64,000 bases of DNA, from assembly GCA_963678395.1 (NCBI GenBank), contig OY782827.1:2092124-2156123 (forward strand). The letters are read 5' to 3'. The notes beneath the pieces are model-generated. The model was not told the origin of the DNA, did no database searches, and worked only from the letters and a program-made list of their open reading frames with translations. The translations under genes were made by a program, and so were the position numbers. Position 1 is the stretch's first letter. Each line of letters begins with the position of its first letter. Positions 17,521-25,588 of this stretch are shown here, in pieces. The stretch comes from JAAYAE01 sp963678395. Its GTDB lineage: Bacteria > Bacillota > Negativicutes > Acidaminococcales > Acidaminococcaceae.

Positions 17521-17832
17521 TCAAGGCTGGACTTGAACAACTACTTGCCCTGCCCTAATAAGGCTTCCTGGTGCTACCGACACAGAAACAACTTTGCCAC
17601 TGCAATTAGCGCGAACTGCTGCTGCTGTACCCGCAATAGTTGTTACTTTTACCAATATCTGACCTTCAGAAACCATAGTTCCTTGAGAAACTAAGCCCTC
17701 TGCTACCACAGTTCCAGTCAAACTACTTGTTTGAGGTACTGCTCCTGCCGCAAACGCCAGCCCGGCACAGGCCAAAACCATTACCAAGCTCAAAAGAATT
17801 ATATTTTTTATACTAAACAACTTTCTCACCAT
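17521..17832 (-). CDS. Small exported biotinyl/lipoyl-like domain protein
   Basis: A 103-residue protein with a signal peptide (ending near GLAFAAGAV). The mature 74 residues read as a biotinyl/lipoyl-like barrel: 'GLVSQGTMVSEGQILVKV' and 'RANCSGKVVSVSVAPGSLIRAGQVVVQVQ', the same hairpins seen in HlyD-type adaptor proteins. The lysine that carries biotin or lipoate is not present between the two halves, so it is unlikely to be modified. It lacks the coiled-coil and beta-barrel parts of a true adaptor. It has its own promoter and a hairpin after it. The function is unknown; a small periplasmic scaffold is one idea. Confidence 0.65.
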   Translation of the reverse strand: MVRKLFSIKNIILLSLVMVLACAGLAFAAGAVPQTSSLTGTVVAEGLVSQGTMVSEGQILVKVTTIAGTAAAVRANCSGKVVSVSVAPGSLIRAGQVVVQVQP

Positions 17833-17877
17833 AATAGATCATCCTTTCATAACCATACAGGACACCCCTGTCATATG

Positions 17878-17906
17878 ATTATAATACGATATCACTATAT
17901 TGACAA
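17878..17906 (-). promoter_or_regulatory. Promoter of the lipoyl-like gene
   Basis: On the minus strand TTGTCA (17901-17906) and TATAAT (17878-17883) are 17 bases apart, about 45 bases upstream of the start codon. Just downstream lies a short inverted repeat, ACAGG-5-CCTGT, of unknown meaning. Confidence 0.75.
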
Positions 17907-17909
17907 GTT

Positions 17910-19310
17910 TCATTGCCTGTCAAAAACTCCTAAGGCAACCCGAATAGGTCGTTCCTTGCCATCAGAGGGCACATTAACTACCTTACCGCTAATAACCATT
18001 TCACTAGACCCGCCACCATCAAAATTCATAGCTTTGTAGGCATGTAGTTTCACCATATAATCGGCCAATTCCTCAAGGGTCAAACCGGCACTAATAGAGG
18101 ACCTGCCATCTACCACCACCACTAGTATTGTTCCATCTAAGCGAATACCAATGGCTGTACGCGGAGATCTTCCTTGGGCAACATCCGGAGCAATATCTTC
18201 AGCTACAGACTGTACACTACGCACACCCCTATCAACCAATAATGGTCCTGCACCTACAACACATTTCGCCCTATTAGCAGCCGGTATACCAAAACTTTGC
18301 CGAATACTTACTCTATCGCCAACTTTTAAACCTTGTAAAAATCTAGCCGCAGTACCATTGCCTGAAAGAACAATAGTATTAGGCTGTAAGATAAGATTGC
18401 CCCTATTAGAAACTTCTGTGACCCTATTTTTTTCAATTCTTACTTCTGTTCCATAAACATTAGTACAAGTACTAACATTGTAGGCATCATTGTAATAAAT
18501 CAAGTCATTGGTAATTCTAGAACGATTCATCCCTGTAATATTTGCTGTTTTACCGTCAGGACGACTAATTTGTCCCACATAGGTTGTGTTAGGAATAATT
18601 TTCACTTCATTTTTATCGTCAATAATAAGTGCTGTATGTGGTGAATCTTCAACAGAAATCCACTTTTTATCTAACATTAGGTTTCCCACTACCCAGGTCT
18701 CAGAATCAAAATAGGAAGCATTAACTGCTGCTATAGCACCAGCTCTCATTACCATTTGTGACAAAGTTCCTTTTTGAATTAAATTACTATGCCCCAATAT
18801 TGGCTTTAAAATATAACCATTGTTAGGTGCTATTTCTAAGACATGTATTGTCTCCGGCTTTGTGTCTAAATATATTTGTTCATAATTATATGTTACTCCC
18901 TTAGCAATAGTTAAACTACGTTTTTCTTGGTTAATTTTCTTGAAATCAACAACTATTCTATTGGGTTGTTTTAAAGAAAAGATAACATATTTAGGTACCT
19001 TCTGATAAAAGTCAACTATTAGACGACTTTGCGTATTGAACCGTTCTAAAACAGCCCTTTTTACTAAAGGATCTTGTAATTGAACACTTTCTGTATTCTT
19101 AATTTTAGCATCAAAAGTAATTATCAGCTGCTTGCCAACAACGGACTCTGAATATCTTGGCATATGATCAGTACTAACCACTAAGCGCGTTCTTTCAGCG
19201 TTACCCCCTGAACGTAAATTACTTAATACTGCCGCCATAACTGCTTGTACAGGCAATAAAATTAAACAAATAGCAATAAAAATAGCCTTTTTCCCTACAT
19301 ATTTTCTCAT
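17910..19310 (-). CDS. AMIN domain plus phosphodiester glycosidase (NAGPA) domain protein
   Basis: A 466-residue exported protein with signal peptide (residues 8-27). Residues 30-125 resemble an AMIN domain ('ERTRLVVSTDHMPRYS', 'SRLIVDFYQKVP', 'NRIVVDFKK'), which binds peptidoglycan or localises cell-wall enzymes. Residues 145-466 are a NAGPA/DUF2233 domain: 'GAIAAVNASYFD', 'GRSPRTAIGI', 'VVVDGRS', 'MNFDGGGSSEMVI'. Such domains cleave GlcNAc-1-phosphodiester or act on glycan phosphodiesters. The ATG follows GAGGG by seven bases. It lies downstream of murA and mbl, supporting a cell-wall role. The exact substrate is not known. Confidence 0.85.
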   Translation of the reverse strand: MRKYVGKKAIFIAICLILLPVQAVMAAVLSNLRSGGNAERTRLVVSTDHMPRYSESVVGKQLIITFDAKIKNTESVQLQDPLVKRAVLERFNTQSRLIVDFYQKVPKYVIFSLKQPNRIVVDFKKINQEKRSLTIAKGVTYNYEQIYLDTKPETIHVLEIAPNNGYILKPILGHSNLIQKGTLSQMVMRAGAIAAVNASYFDSETWVVGNLMLDKKWISVEDSPHTALIIDDKNEVKIIPNTTYVGQISRPDGKTANITGMNRSRITNDLIYYNDAYNVSTCTNVYGTEVRIEKNRVTEVSNRGNLILQPNTIVLSGNGTAARFLQGLKVGDRVSIRQSFGIPAANRAKCVVGAGPLLVDRGVRSVQSVAEDIAPDVAQGRSPRTAIGIRLDGTILVVVVDGRSSISAGLTLEELADYMVKLHAYKAMNFDGGGSSEMVISGKVVNVPSDGKERPIRVALGVFDRQ

Positions 19311-19388
19311 TACATAACCCTCTTAGTAGTGGCAACGCGTGTAAAAGCCCTACAAATTCGGAGCCCTTTGGTTGCTGATTTCCAAATG

Positions 19389-19418
19389 AATAAGGACGAC
19401 CCAATGGCCGACCTTATT
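19389..19418 (-). terminator. Imperfect hairpin after mbl
   Basis: AATAAGG pairs with CCTTATT around a partly paired CG-rich interior, 45 bases past the mreB/mbl stop. No T tract follows on the minus strand, so terminator function is doubtful. Confidence 0.4.
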
Positions 19419-19462
19419 TTAAAAATATTTTTTTGTAGAACTAAGCTCATTATAGACTCTAA

Positions 19463-20515
19463 TTATCTTTTGCGGCTTTCCATAAATACTGAATCTTTTA
19501 ATACTCTCAAGTTTGCTAAAGCCTTACCTGTTCCTAGTGCAACACAATCCAGCGGATTATCTGCAACCCTAGTATCTATCCTAGTCTCCTCTTGTATTAA
19601 TGCTGCCAACCCATCGAGCAAAGCCCCCCCACCGATTAGAACAATACCCTGTTCAACAATATCAGAAGCTAATTCCGGAGGTGTTTTTTCCAAAACTGAA
19701 CGAATACAAGCAACCAACATACTTATAGGTTCTGCCATTGCCCTGTATGTTTCATTAGAAGTTATTCTAATAGTCGTTGGCAGACCTGTAATTAAATCCC
19801 GCCCGCGCACGGTAACCGCTGCCTTACGCCCATTTTTGCTTACAGTGGCAACTCCGATTTTAATATCTTCTGCTGTGCGTTCACCAATTAAAACATTGTG
19901 TTCTTTTTTTACAAAACGCACAATAGCTTCATCGAACTTATCGCCGCCTATACGTAAAGATTGGGCAACCACAATACCACCCAAGCAAATAACCGCAACA
20001 TCAGTTGTTCCGCCGCCAATATCAACTACCATACAACCGCGGGATTCGCCCACATCCAGGCCAGCCCCCATGGCTGCAGCCATGGGTTCTTCTATTAAAT
20101 AGGTTTTTGCTGCTCCTGATTGCATGGTAGCCTCTAAAACTGCTCGTTTTTCTACAGTTGTAACACCTGAAGGAATACAAATCATAACCCTTGGTTTAAA
20201 GAACATACTTTTGCCGGCAACTTTTTGCAATACGTTTTCTAGCATTAATTGTGTAATATCATAGTCAGCAATTACGCCTTCGCGCAAGGGACGAATAGCA
20301 ACAATATTTTCCGGCGTTCTCCCTAACATGAATTTTGCCGCACGTCCAATAGCAACTACTTTGCCTGTTTCTCTATCAGTAGCAACTACGGATGGTTCCT
20401 TTAATACAATACCCTTGCCTTTAAGAAATACTAAAATATTGGCTGTCCCAAGGTCTACACCAATATCAACACTGTTAAAAAACCTATTAAACCCTTTACT
20501 ATTTAAAATGTTCAT
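19463..20515 (-). CDS. mbl: MreB/Mbl-type actin-like cell-shape protein
   Basis: A 350-residue bacterial actin. The nucleotide-binding motifs are intact: phosphate 1 'IGVDLGTANILVF' (18-30), 'RPLREGVIADYD', phosphate 2 'DIGGGTTDVAV' (from Asp165) and adenosine 'VLIGGGALLDGL'. It forms membrane filaments that steer cell-wall elongation. The start ATG directly abuts the murA stop (no gap), so it is translated with murA. In Bacillus the paralogue Mbl lies just after murAA and the spoIID genes, so position argues for Mbl rather than MreB. The symbol is by synteny; the family call is certain. Confidence 0.93.
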   Translation of the reverse strand: MNILNSKGFNRFFNSVDIGVDLGTANILVFLKGKGIVLKEPSVVATDRETGKVVAIGRAAKFMLGRTPENIVAIRPLREGVIADYDITQLMLENVLQKVAGKSMFFKPRVMICIPSGVTTVEKRAVLEATMQSGAAKTYLIEEPMAAAMGAGLDVGESRGCMVVDIGGGTTDVAVICLGGIVVAQSLRIGGDKFDEAIVRFVKKEHNVLIGERTAEDIKIGVATVSKNGRKAAVTVRGRDLITGLPTTIRITSNETYRAMAEPISMLVACIRSVLEKTPPELASDIVEQGIVLIGGGALLDGLAALIQEETRIDTRVADNPLDCVALGTGKALANLRVLKDSVFMESRKR

Positions 20516-21781
20516 CTATTTAGCCTCTCGCCGCTCTATGTCTGCGCCCAATTGTTTGAATTTACACACCAGATTTTCGTATCCCCGATCAATATGAAAA
20601 ATATCTGTAATTTCCGTCAAGCCATCTGCAACTAAGCCCGCCAAGACCATTGCCGCTCCTGCTCTTAAATCCGTAGCCCTTACTTGGCAACCCAAGAGTT
20701 TAGGCACGCCCTCAATCATTGCTCCCCGGCCACTTGTTCTAATATTAGCTCCCATACGCACCAATTCATCTACATGCATAAATCTATTTTCAAAAACAGT
20801 CTCAGTTACCGCACTCTGTCCTTGTGCTATGCTCATAAGAGCCATCACTTGTGCTTGCATATCCGTTGGAAATCCAGGATAAGGCAGTGTCTTTATATTA
20901 ATACCCCTCAAATTTTGGGGGCCTATAACACGCACACCACGAACATCCTCTTCAATGGTCGCACCGGCTTCTCTTAGTTTAGCAATAAGTGGTTTTAAAT
21001 GCTCGCATAAAACATTATCTACCCGTATATCACCGCCGGTCATAGCTCCCGCTACCATAAAAGTTCCTGCTTCTATTCGGTCGGGAATAACCGTGTGTTC
21101 TCCCCCTTTAAGCTCTTTTACTCCTTCAATGCGAATAGCATTTGTACCAGCGCCTCGTACTTTGCCGCCCATAACATTTATATAGTTGGCTAAGTCCACA
21201 ATCTCCGGTTCCAAAGCTGCATTTTCTATAATAGTAGTTCCTTTGGCCATAGATGCTGCCATCATAAAATTTTCCGTAGCCCCTACACTGGGAAAGTCTA
21301 AATAAATTGTTGTTCCTACAAGACCATTGGGTGCTGATGCCTCAATATAGCCATGTCCCATTTCTATTCTGGCTCCTAAAGCCTCAAATCCTTTCAAATG
21401 GATATCTATCGGCCGTGTTCCTATGGCACAACCTCCGGGTTGAGAAATTCTTGCTTTGCCTTTTCTAGCAAGCAAAGCCCCCATAACTAAAAAAGAAGCA
21501 CGCATTGTTCTTACCAATTCATAAGGAGCTTCACAAGACACTATTTCTCGACTATCTATGTGCAGCGCATTAGGTTCGCTATAATCTATCTTCATACCTA
21601 AACATTCCAAAACTTTACAAATAGTTCTTACATCTTCTAATACAGGTACTTCTAATAAGTAACTGCTTTGAGAACCTAAAATAGCTGCTGCAATAATCGG
21701 TAACACTGCATTTTTTGCTCCGCTAATCTTAACCGTACCTGTTAGCCTGTTGCCGCCTCTTATAAGTAATTTTTCCACCAA
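20516..21781 (-). CDS. murA: MurA, UDP-N-acetylglucosamine 1-carboxyvinyltransferase
   Basis: A 421-residue enzyme that adds enolpyruvate to UDP-GlcNAc, the first committed step of peptidoglycan synthesis. It shows the N-terminal 'GGNRLTGTVKISGAKNAVLP' loop with the key Lys23/Asn24 pair and the catalytic Cys118 in 'GGCAIGTRPIDIHLKG', the residue alkylated by fosfomycin. The length is typical. It lies between two small orphan genes and mbl, downstream of the atp operon, as in Bacillus. The ATG follows GGAGGAAATT. Confidence 0.97.
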   Translation of the reverse strand: MVEKLLIRGGNRLTGTVKISGAKNAVLPIIAAAILGSQSSYLLEVPVLEDVRTICKVLECLGMKIDYSEPNALHIDSREIVSCEAPYELVRTMRASFLVMGALLARKGKARISQPGGCAIGTRPIDIHLKGFEALGARIEMGHGYIEASAPNGLVGTTIYLDFPSVGATENFMMAASMAKGTTIIENAALEPEIVDLANYINVMGGKVRGAGTNAIRIEGVKELKGGEHTVIPDRIEAGTFMVAGAMTGGDIRVDNVLCEHLKPLIAKLREAGATIEEDVRGVRVIGPQNLRGINIKTLPYPGFPTDMQAQVMALMSIAQGQSAVTETVFENRFMHVDELVRMGANIRTSGRGAMIEGVPKLLGCQVRATDLRAGAAMVLAGLVADGLTEITDIFHIDRGYENLVCKFKQLGADIERREAK

Positions 21782-21880
21782 ATTTCCTCCAACCCTATCT
21801 TTTACTGTGGTAGGAATAATACCTACATCCCTAATAGTTTATCACTAATATTGCTTATTTGGCAATTAAATATAGTACAA

Positions 21881-21908
21881 AACAACCGCCTAATTTCAGA
21901 CGGTTGTT
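21881..21908 (-). terminator. Intrinsic terminator overlapping the stop of the 158-residue gene
   Basis: AACAACCG pairs with CGGTTGTT, with a further CT/AG pair inside; the minus strand continues TTTGTACTATATTT. The stem touches the stop codon of the upstream gene. Confidence 0.75.
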
Positions 21909-22383
21909 AACCTTGACTATTCCTTTTTACTATTATTTGCATCATAAGAACTAAGTCCCATTTTTTTATATTTTCTTCCTGTTGATATCGTCTTTCTTCT
22001 TCTAATTCTTTTAAGCGTTTTTTCTTCGCAGCTAAGCGTTCTGCCTTAATTTGCTCCATCTCTTCCAAGGTCAGTTCATTCTTTTGCTCTTCTTCTTGCT
22101 TAGCTTTTTCAAAAGCGTTCCGCTCTTTTGCTATCTTTTTCCTATGCTCCTCGGCTTTTTTGCGAATGGCAATATCTACTTTTTGCCTTCTGCTCAAAAC
22201 AACTTTTTTTGATGCTAACGTGCTATATAGCAAATAGGCAATTGCGGTGGGTGGAAAAATTAAGGAAAATACAACCCAAAGATTCTTATATCTGATATCC
22301 TTTTTCTTGGAATCACGATAAACAAGGTAGACTATCAAAAAAGTAATACTATATTTTAGAACAATCTTCAAAATATCAGACAT
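21907..22383 (-). CDS. Membrane-anchored coiled-coil protein of unknown function
   Basis: I do not recognise this gene. The 158-residue product has two hydrophobic helices at the N-terminus (about 6-20 and 33-52) joined by a short basic loop, then a strongly charged Lys/Glu-rich coiled coil (about 65-140) with 'KKRLKELEEERRYQQEE'. This suggests an inner-membrane hairpin with a cytoplasmic rod. It is followed by a terminator and lies between the atp operon and murA, where Bacillus has other small genes. No enzymatic motif is seen. Confidence 0.65.
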   Translation of the reverse strand: MSDILKIVLKYSITFLIVYLVYRDSKKKDIRYKNLWVVFSLIFPPTAIAYLLYSTLASKKVVLSRRQKVDIAIRKKAEEHRKKIAKERNAFEKAKQEEEQKNELTLEEMEQIKAERLAAKKKRLKELEEERRYQQEENIKKWDLVLMMQIIVKRNSQG

Positions 22384-22442
22384 ATTATCCCCCCCGCGTT
22401 ATTAATCACATATAATTATAGCATATTGGGCCCGCAAAATAA

Positions 22443-22486
22443 AACACCTTGCGCTGGGGATAATATATCCACAATCGCAAGGTGTT
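22443..22486 (-). terminator. Intrinsic terminator after the 63-residue gene
   Basis: An 11-bp perfect stem (AACACCTTGCG) encloses a loop that holds a second small stem (GGATA/TATCC). The minus strand continues with TTTATTTT. Confidence 0.85.
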
Positions 22487-22494
22487 AATTGGTA

Positions 22495-22686
22495 TTAGCT
22501 TTTTACTCTTTCCCTGTCCGCAAGGATATTGTAATAGGTTTCCTTTTCCATGATTTCCTTCTTAATGAGTGCTATCTTTTCTTCATCATCCAGCTTAGCT
22601 AAAATGTTACGCAAATCAGAAATTTCTTGCCTTAACTGCCCCATTTTACTACCTGCTACCTTACTAATAAAATCCTTTTCCGCCAT
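22495..22686 (-). CDS. Small cytoplasmic helical protein of unknown function
   Basis: A 63-residue protein started at the ATG eight bases after GGAGGG; an upstream GTG overlaps that site. The sequence is charged and predicted helical ('QLRQEISDLRNILAKLDDEEKIALIKKEIMEKE' in part), consistent with a short coiled coil. It sits in its own unit between the atp terminator and a further terminator. No family is recognised. Confidence 0.6.
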   Translation of the reverse strand: MAEKDFISKVAGSKMGQLRQEISDLRNILAKLDDEEKIALIKKEIMEKETYYNILADRERVKS

Positions 22687-22773
22687 GGTTTTCACCCTCC
22701 TCACAACAAACTTTATTTACCATTATTATAATCAATACCAACAAAAATAGCAATGTTATACCAGATAAAAAAC

Positions 22774-22808
22774 AAGAGTCTACGCGCATAAAATGCACAT
22801 AGACCCTT
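22774..22808 (-). terminator. Terminator of the atp operon
   Basis: AAGAGTCTA and TAGACCCTT, with an inner GCAT/ATGC, form a long hairpin; the minus strand continues TGTTTTTTAT. It lies 9 bases past the atpC stop. Confidence 0.88.
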
Positions 22809-22816
22809 ATTAAAGT

Positions 22817-23239
22817 TTAATGATTAACACTAGCTAGTTCAGCCGTTTTTAAACGAGCCTTAGCACACTTCAATCTTTTTGCAACAGCCACAATATCCGT
22901 GGTTGGTTCTAAATTAGCAAGCAGGTTTTTAGCGGCTTCTAAGCGATGTTTGTTTTTTTCCACGTCAATATCAGCAGAATCTTGCGCGTCTACACTCAAA
23001 ATCGTTACTTTGTTATTGCCGACTTCCATGAAGCCGCCCTCAACGTAAACAAAGTGCAAAACCCCTGCCTCATCTTTATACTTCAGTGGTCCTTCTGCTA
23101 AAGTAGCAATCAAAGGAGCATGGTTAGCCAATATTCCTACGCCGCCAACAACGGTTTCAGCTAGAACATAGGAAATATCTTTGCGCACTAATAAAGATTT
23201 ATCCGGAGTTATTACCTCCAATTGCATTAACTTTGTCAT
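22817..23239 (-). CDS. atpC: ATP synthase F1 epsilon subunit
   Basis: A 140-residue epsilon subunit. The N-terminal beta-sandwich shows 'LEVITPDKSLL', 'VGGVGILANHAPLIATLAEGPLKY' (in part) and 'FVYVEGGFMEVGNNKVTIL'; the C-terminal helical hairpin is 'KNKHRLEAAKNLLANL'. It links gamma to the c-ring and restrains ATP hydrolysis. It is the last gene of the operon, 7 bases after atpD, and is followed by a strong terminator. Confidence 0.96.
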   Translation of the reverse strand: MTKLMQLEVITPDKSLLVRKDISYVLAETVVGGVGILANHAPLIATLAEGPLKYKDEAGVLHFVYVEGGFMEVGNNKVTILSVDAQDSADIDVEKNKHRLEAAKNLLANLEPTTDIVAVAKRLKCAKARLKTAELASVNH

Positions 23240-23246
23240 GCAATCA

Positions 23247-24656
23247 CTACTCCTTCATCGTATTTGCCTTAGCTATAGCATCATCAATGGTACCAACCAT
23301 ATAGAATGCCCCTTCCGGCAAATCATCATGTTTACCCTCAAGAATTTCTTTAAAACCACGAATGGTTTCTGCTAAAGGAACATATTGACCGGGAGTGCCG
23401 GTAAACTGTTCAGCAACAAAGAAAGCTTGACTCAAGAATTTCTGAATTTTACGAGCACGAGTAACTGTAATCTTATCGTCTTCGCCTAGTTCTTCCATAC
23501 CAAGTATGGCAATGATGTCTTGAAGTTCTTTATAGCGTTGCAAAATCGCTTGTACGCCACGAGCTACTTCATAGTGCTCCTGTCCAATTATCAAAGGATC
23601 AAGAATACGACTGGTAGAATCCAAAGGGTCAACCGCAGGATAAATACCAAGTTCAGCAATCTGACGGGACAAAACTGTCGTCGCATCCAAATGCGCAAAA
23701 GTTCCTGCAGGAGCAGGGTCAGTCAAATCATCGGCCGGAACATATACTGCTTGTACAGAAGTAATAGACCCTGTGGTAGTAGAAGTAATACGTTCTTGCA
23801 AAACACCAATATCATTAGCCAAAGTTGGTTGATAACCAACAGCGGACGGCATACGACCAAGCAAAGCTGATACTTCAGAACCAGCCTGAATAAAGCGGAA
23901 AATATTATCAATAAATAACAACACATCTTGTCCAGCGACATCACGGAAATATTCCGCCATAGTAAGGCCGGTAAGACCTACACGCATACGAGCACCAGGG
24001 GGCTCGTTCATTTGTCCATAAACAAGAGCGGTCTTGCTAATAACACCGGATTCTTTCATTTCGCCCCATAAATCATTACCTTCACGAGTACGCTCGCCTA
24101 CACCTGCGAATACAGAATATCCACCATGTGCAGTAGCAATGTTATGAATAATCTCCATAATAATAACCGTCTTACCAACACCTGCGCCACCAAATAAACC
24201 AACCTTACCACCTAAGGAATAAGGTGCAATCAAATCAACAACTTTAATACCAGTTTCTAGAATTTGGGTAGTTGTTGATTGTTGGTCAAAGCTTGGAGCC
24301 GGTCTATGAATAGGCCAGTAATCAGCTGCTTCAACCGGAGCATCATCATGGTCAACTGTTTCACCCAAAACATTAAAAATTCTACCAAGAGTACCTTCAC
24401 CAACAGGAACAGTAATAGGAGCTCCTGTATCAATGGCATCCATGTCACGTACAAGACCATCAGTGGTGCTCATTGCAACAGTACGTACTACATTATCGCC
24501 AATATGTTGCATTACTTCAGTAGTAAGATGGATTTTAATACCATCTCCTACTTCACCATCAATAGTAATCGCGTTATAAATGCTTGGAAGGCATTTTGGT
24601 GGGAATTTGATGTCGATAACAGAACCTACAACTTGAACTACTTTACCGATATTCAA
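23247..24656 (-). CDS. atpD: ATP synthase F1 beta subunit
   Basis: A catalytic beta subunit of about 469 residues with P-loop 'GGAGVGKTVIIME', 'GVGERTREGNDL' and 'ALVYGQMNEPPGARMRV'. The ATG at 24671 overlaps its own ribosome site (GGGAGGG), so the TTG six bases after that site, giving 'LNIGKVVQVVGSV', is the more likely start. Length is normal. It lies 20 bases after atpG. Confidence 0.96.
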   Translation of the reverse strand: MNIGKVVQVVGSVIDIKFPPKCLPSIYNAITIDGEVGDGIKIHLTTEVMQHIGDNVVRTVAMSTTDGLVRDMDAIDTGAPITVPVGEGTLGRIFNVLGETVDHDDAPVEAADYWPIHRPAPSFDQQSTTTQILETGIKVVDLIAPYSLGGKVGLFGGAGVGKTVIIMEIIHNIATAHGGYSVFAGVGERTREGNDLWGEMKESGVISKTALVYGQMNEPPGARMRVGLTGLTMAEYFRDVAGQDVLLFIDNIFRFIQAGSEVSALLGRMPSAVGYQPTLANDIGVLQERITSTTTGSITSVQAVYVPADDLTDPAPAGTFAHLDATTVLSRQIAELGIYPAVDPLDSTSRILDPLIIGQEHYEVARGVQAILQRYKELQDIIAILGMEELGEDDKITVTRARKIQKFLSQAFFVAEQFTGTPGQYVPLAETIRGFKEILEGKHDDLPEGAFYMVGTIDDAIAKANTMKE

Positions 24657-24676
24657 TGTTTTCCCTCCCATTTAAT

Positions 24677-25582
24677 TTACTGTAGAGCTTCTGCTCCACC
24701 TACTATTTCATTGATTTCATTCGTAATACCCGCTTGCCGCGCCTTATTATATGAAACCTCTAGTTTGTTTAATAAGTCGTTAGCATTATCAGTAGCGGAA
24801 GACATCGCTGTCATCCTCGCCCCTAACTCACTGGCAGCTGCTTGCATGATAGAAGCATAAGTCACTGTCCTTAGATAGTAGGGAACTAAGTATTTCAATG
24901 TTTCTTCGGCTTTGGGCTCAAAAATAACATCGCTAATACTTTCGTCTGCGTTTTCGCCCTCATAGACATACAAATCAGCTACGGGTTCTACCACAGGAGG
25001 TTTTACAGGTAACAAACGTTTAATAACCGGAGTAAAAGATAATGCTGATTTAAATTGTGTATAAATCAATAGTACCTCATCTACGGCACCTGAAACAAAG
25101 AGCTCTTCAGCTACGCGTGCAACATCATCAGCATCATTATAAGTAGGCTTATCCGAAAACCCAAAGAAGGATTCATGAATGCTAAAACCACGACGCTTAA
25201 AAAAGTCTTTAGCCTTACGTCCAACGGTAATTAAAGTATAACTATCCTTGTCCATAAGCTCGACAACTGCATGTTTAAGTAAATTAGCATTATACGCACC
25301 TGCTAGCCCCTTATCAGAGGTAACAACGATATAAGCAATTTTTTTAACAGGCCGCTCACACAAAAGCGGATGCTCATCAATATTAAGCCTAGACATCATT
25401 TTAGGGTCACTAACAGCAGTTAACAAAAGCTCTTTGACCTTGTCAGCAAAAGGACGACTCGACGCTGCTTTTTCTTGCGCACGACGTAGCCTAGCAGCTG
25501 CAACCATCTTCATAGCCTTGGTTATCTGTTGGATGTTCTTAACACTTTTTATGTGTCTATGTATCTCACGTTGATTTGCCAT
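24677..25582 (-). CDS. atpG: ATP synthase F1 gamma subunit
   Basis: A 301-residue gamma subunit, slightly longer than the usual 285-290. The N-terminal helix ('IHRHIKSVKNIQQITKAMKMVAAARLRRAQ' in part) and the C-terminal helix ('AMSSATDNANDLLNKLEVSYNKARQAGITNEINEIVGGAEA' in part) form the rotating coiled coil, and 'SDKGLAGAYNANLLK' marks the central domain. The gene lies 6 bases after the delta-alpha fusion. Confidence 0.96.
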   Translation of the reverse strand: MANQREIHRHIKSVKNIQQITKAMKMVAAARLRRAQEKAASSRPFADKVKELLLTAVSDPKMMSRLNIDEHPLLCERPVKKIAYIVVTSDKGLAGAYNANLLKHAVVELMDKDSYTLITVGRKAKDFFKRRGFSIHESFFGFSDKPTYNDADDVARVAEELFVSGAVDEVLLIYTQFKSALSFTPVIKRLLPVKPPVVEPVADLYVYEGENADESISDVIFEPKAEETLKYLVPYYLRTVTYASIMQAAASELGARMTAMSSATDNANDLLNKLEVSYNKARQAGITNEINEIVGGAEALQ

Positions 25583-25588
25583 TAGTTA

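Noticed and set aside
21800..21825. Inverted repeat GTAGG-7-CCTAC upstream of murA as an operator
   Set aside because: Only 5-bp arms in an AT-rich leader; not convincing without conservation.
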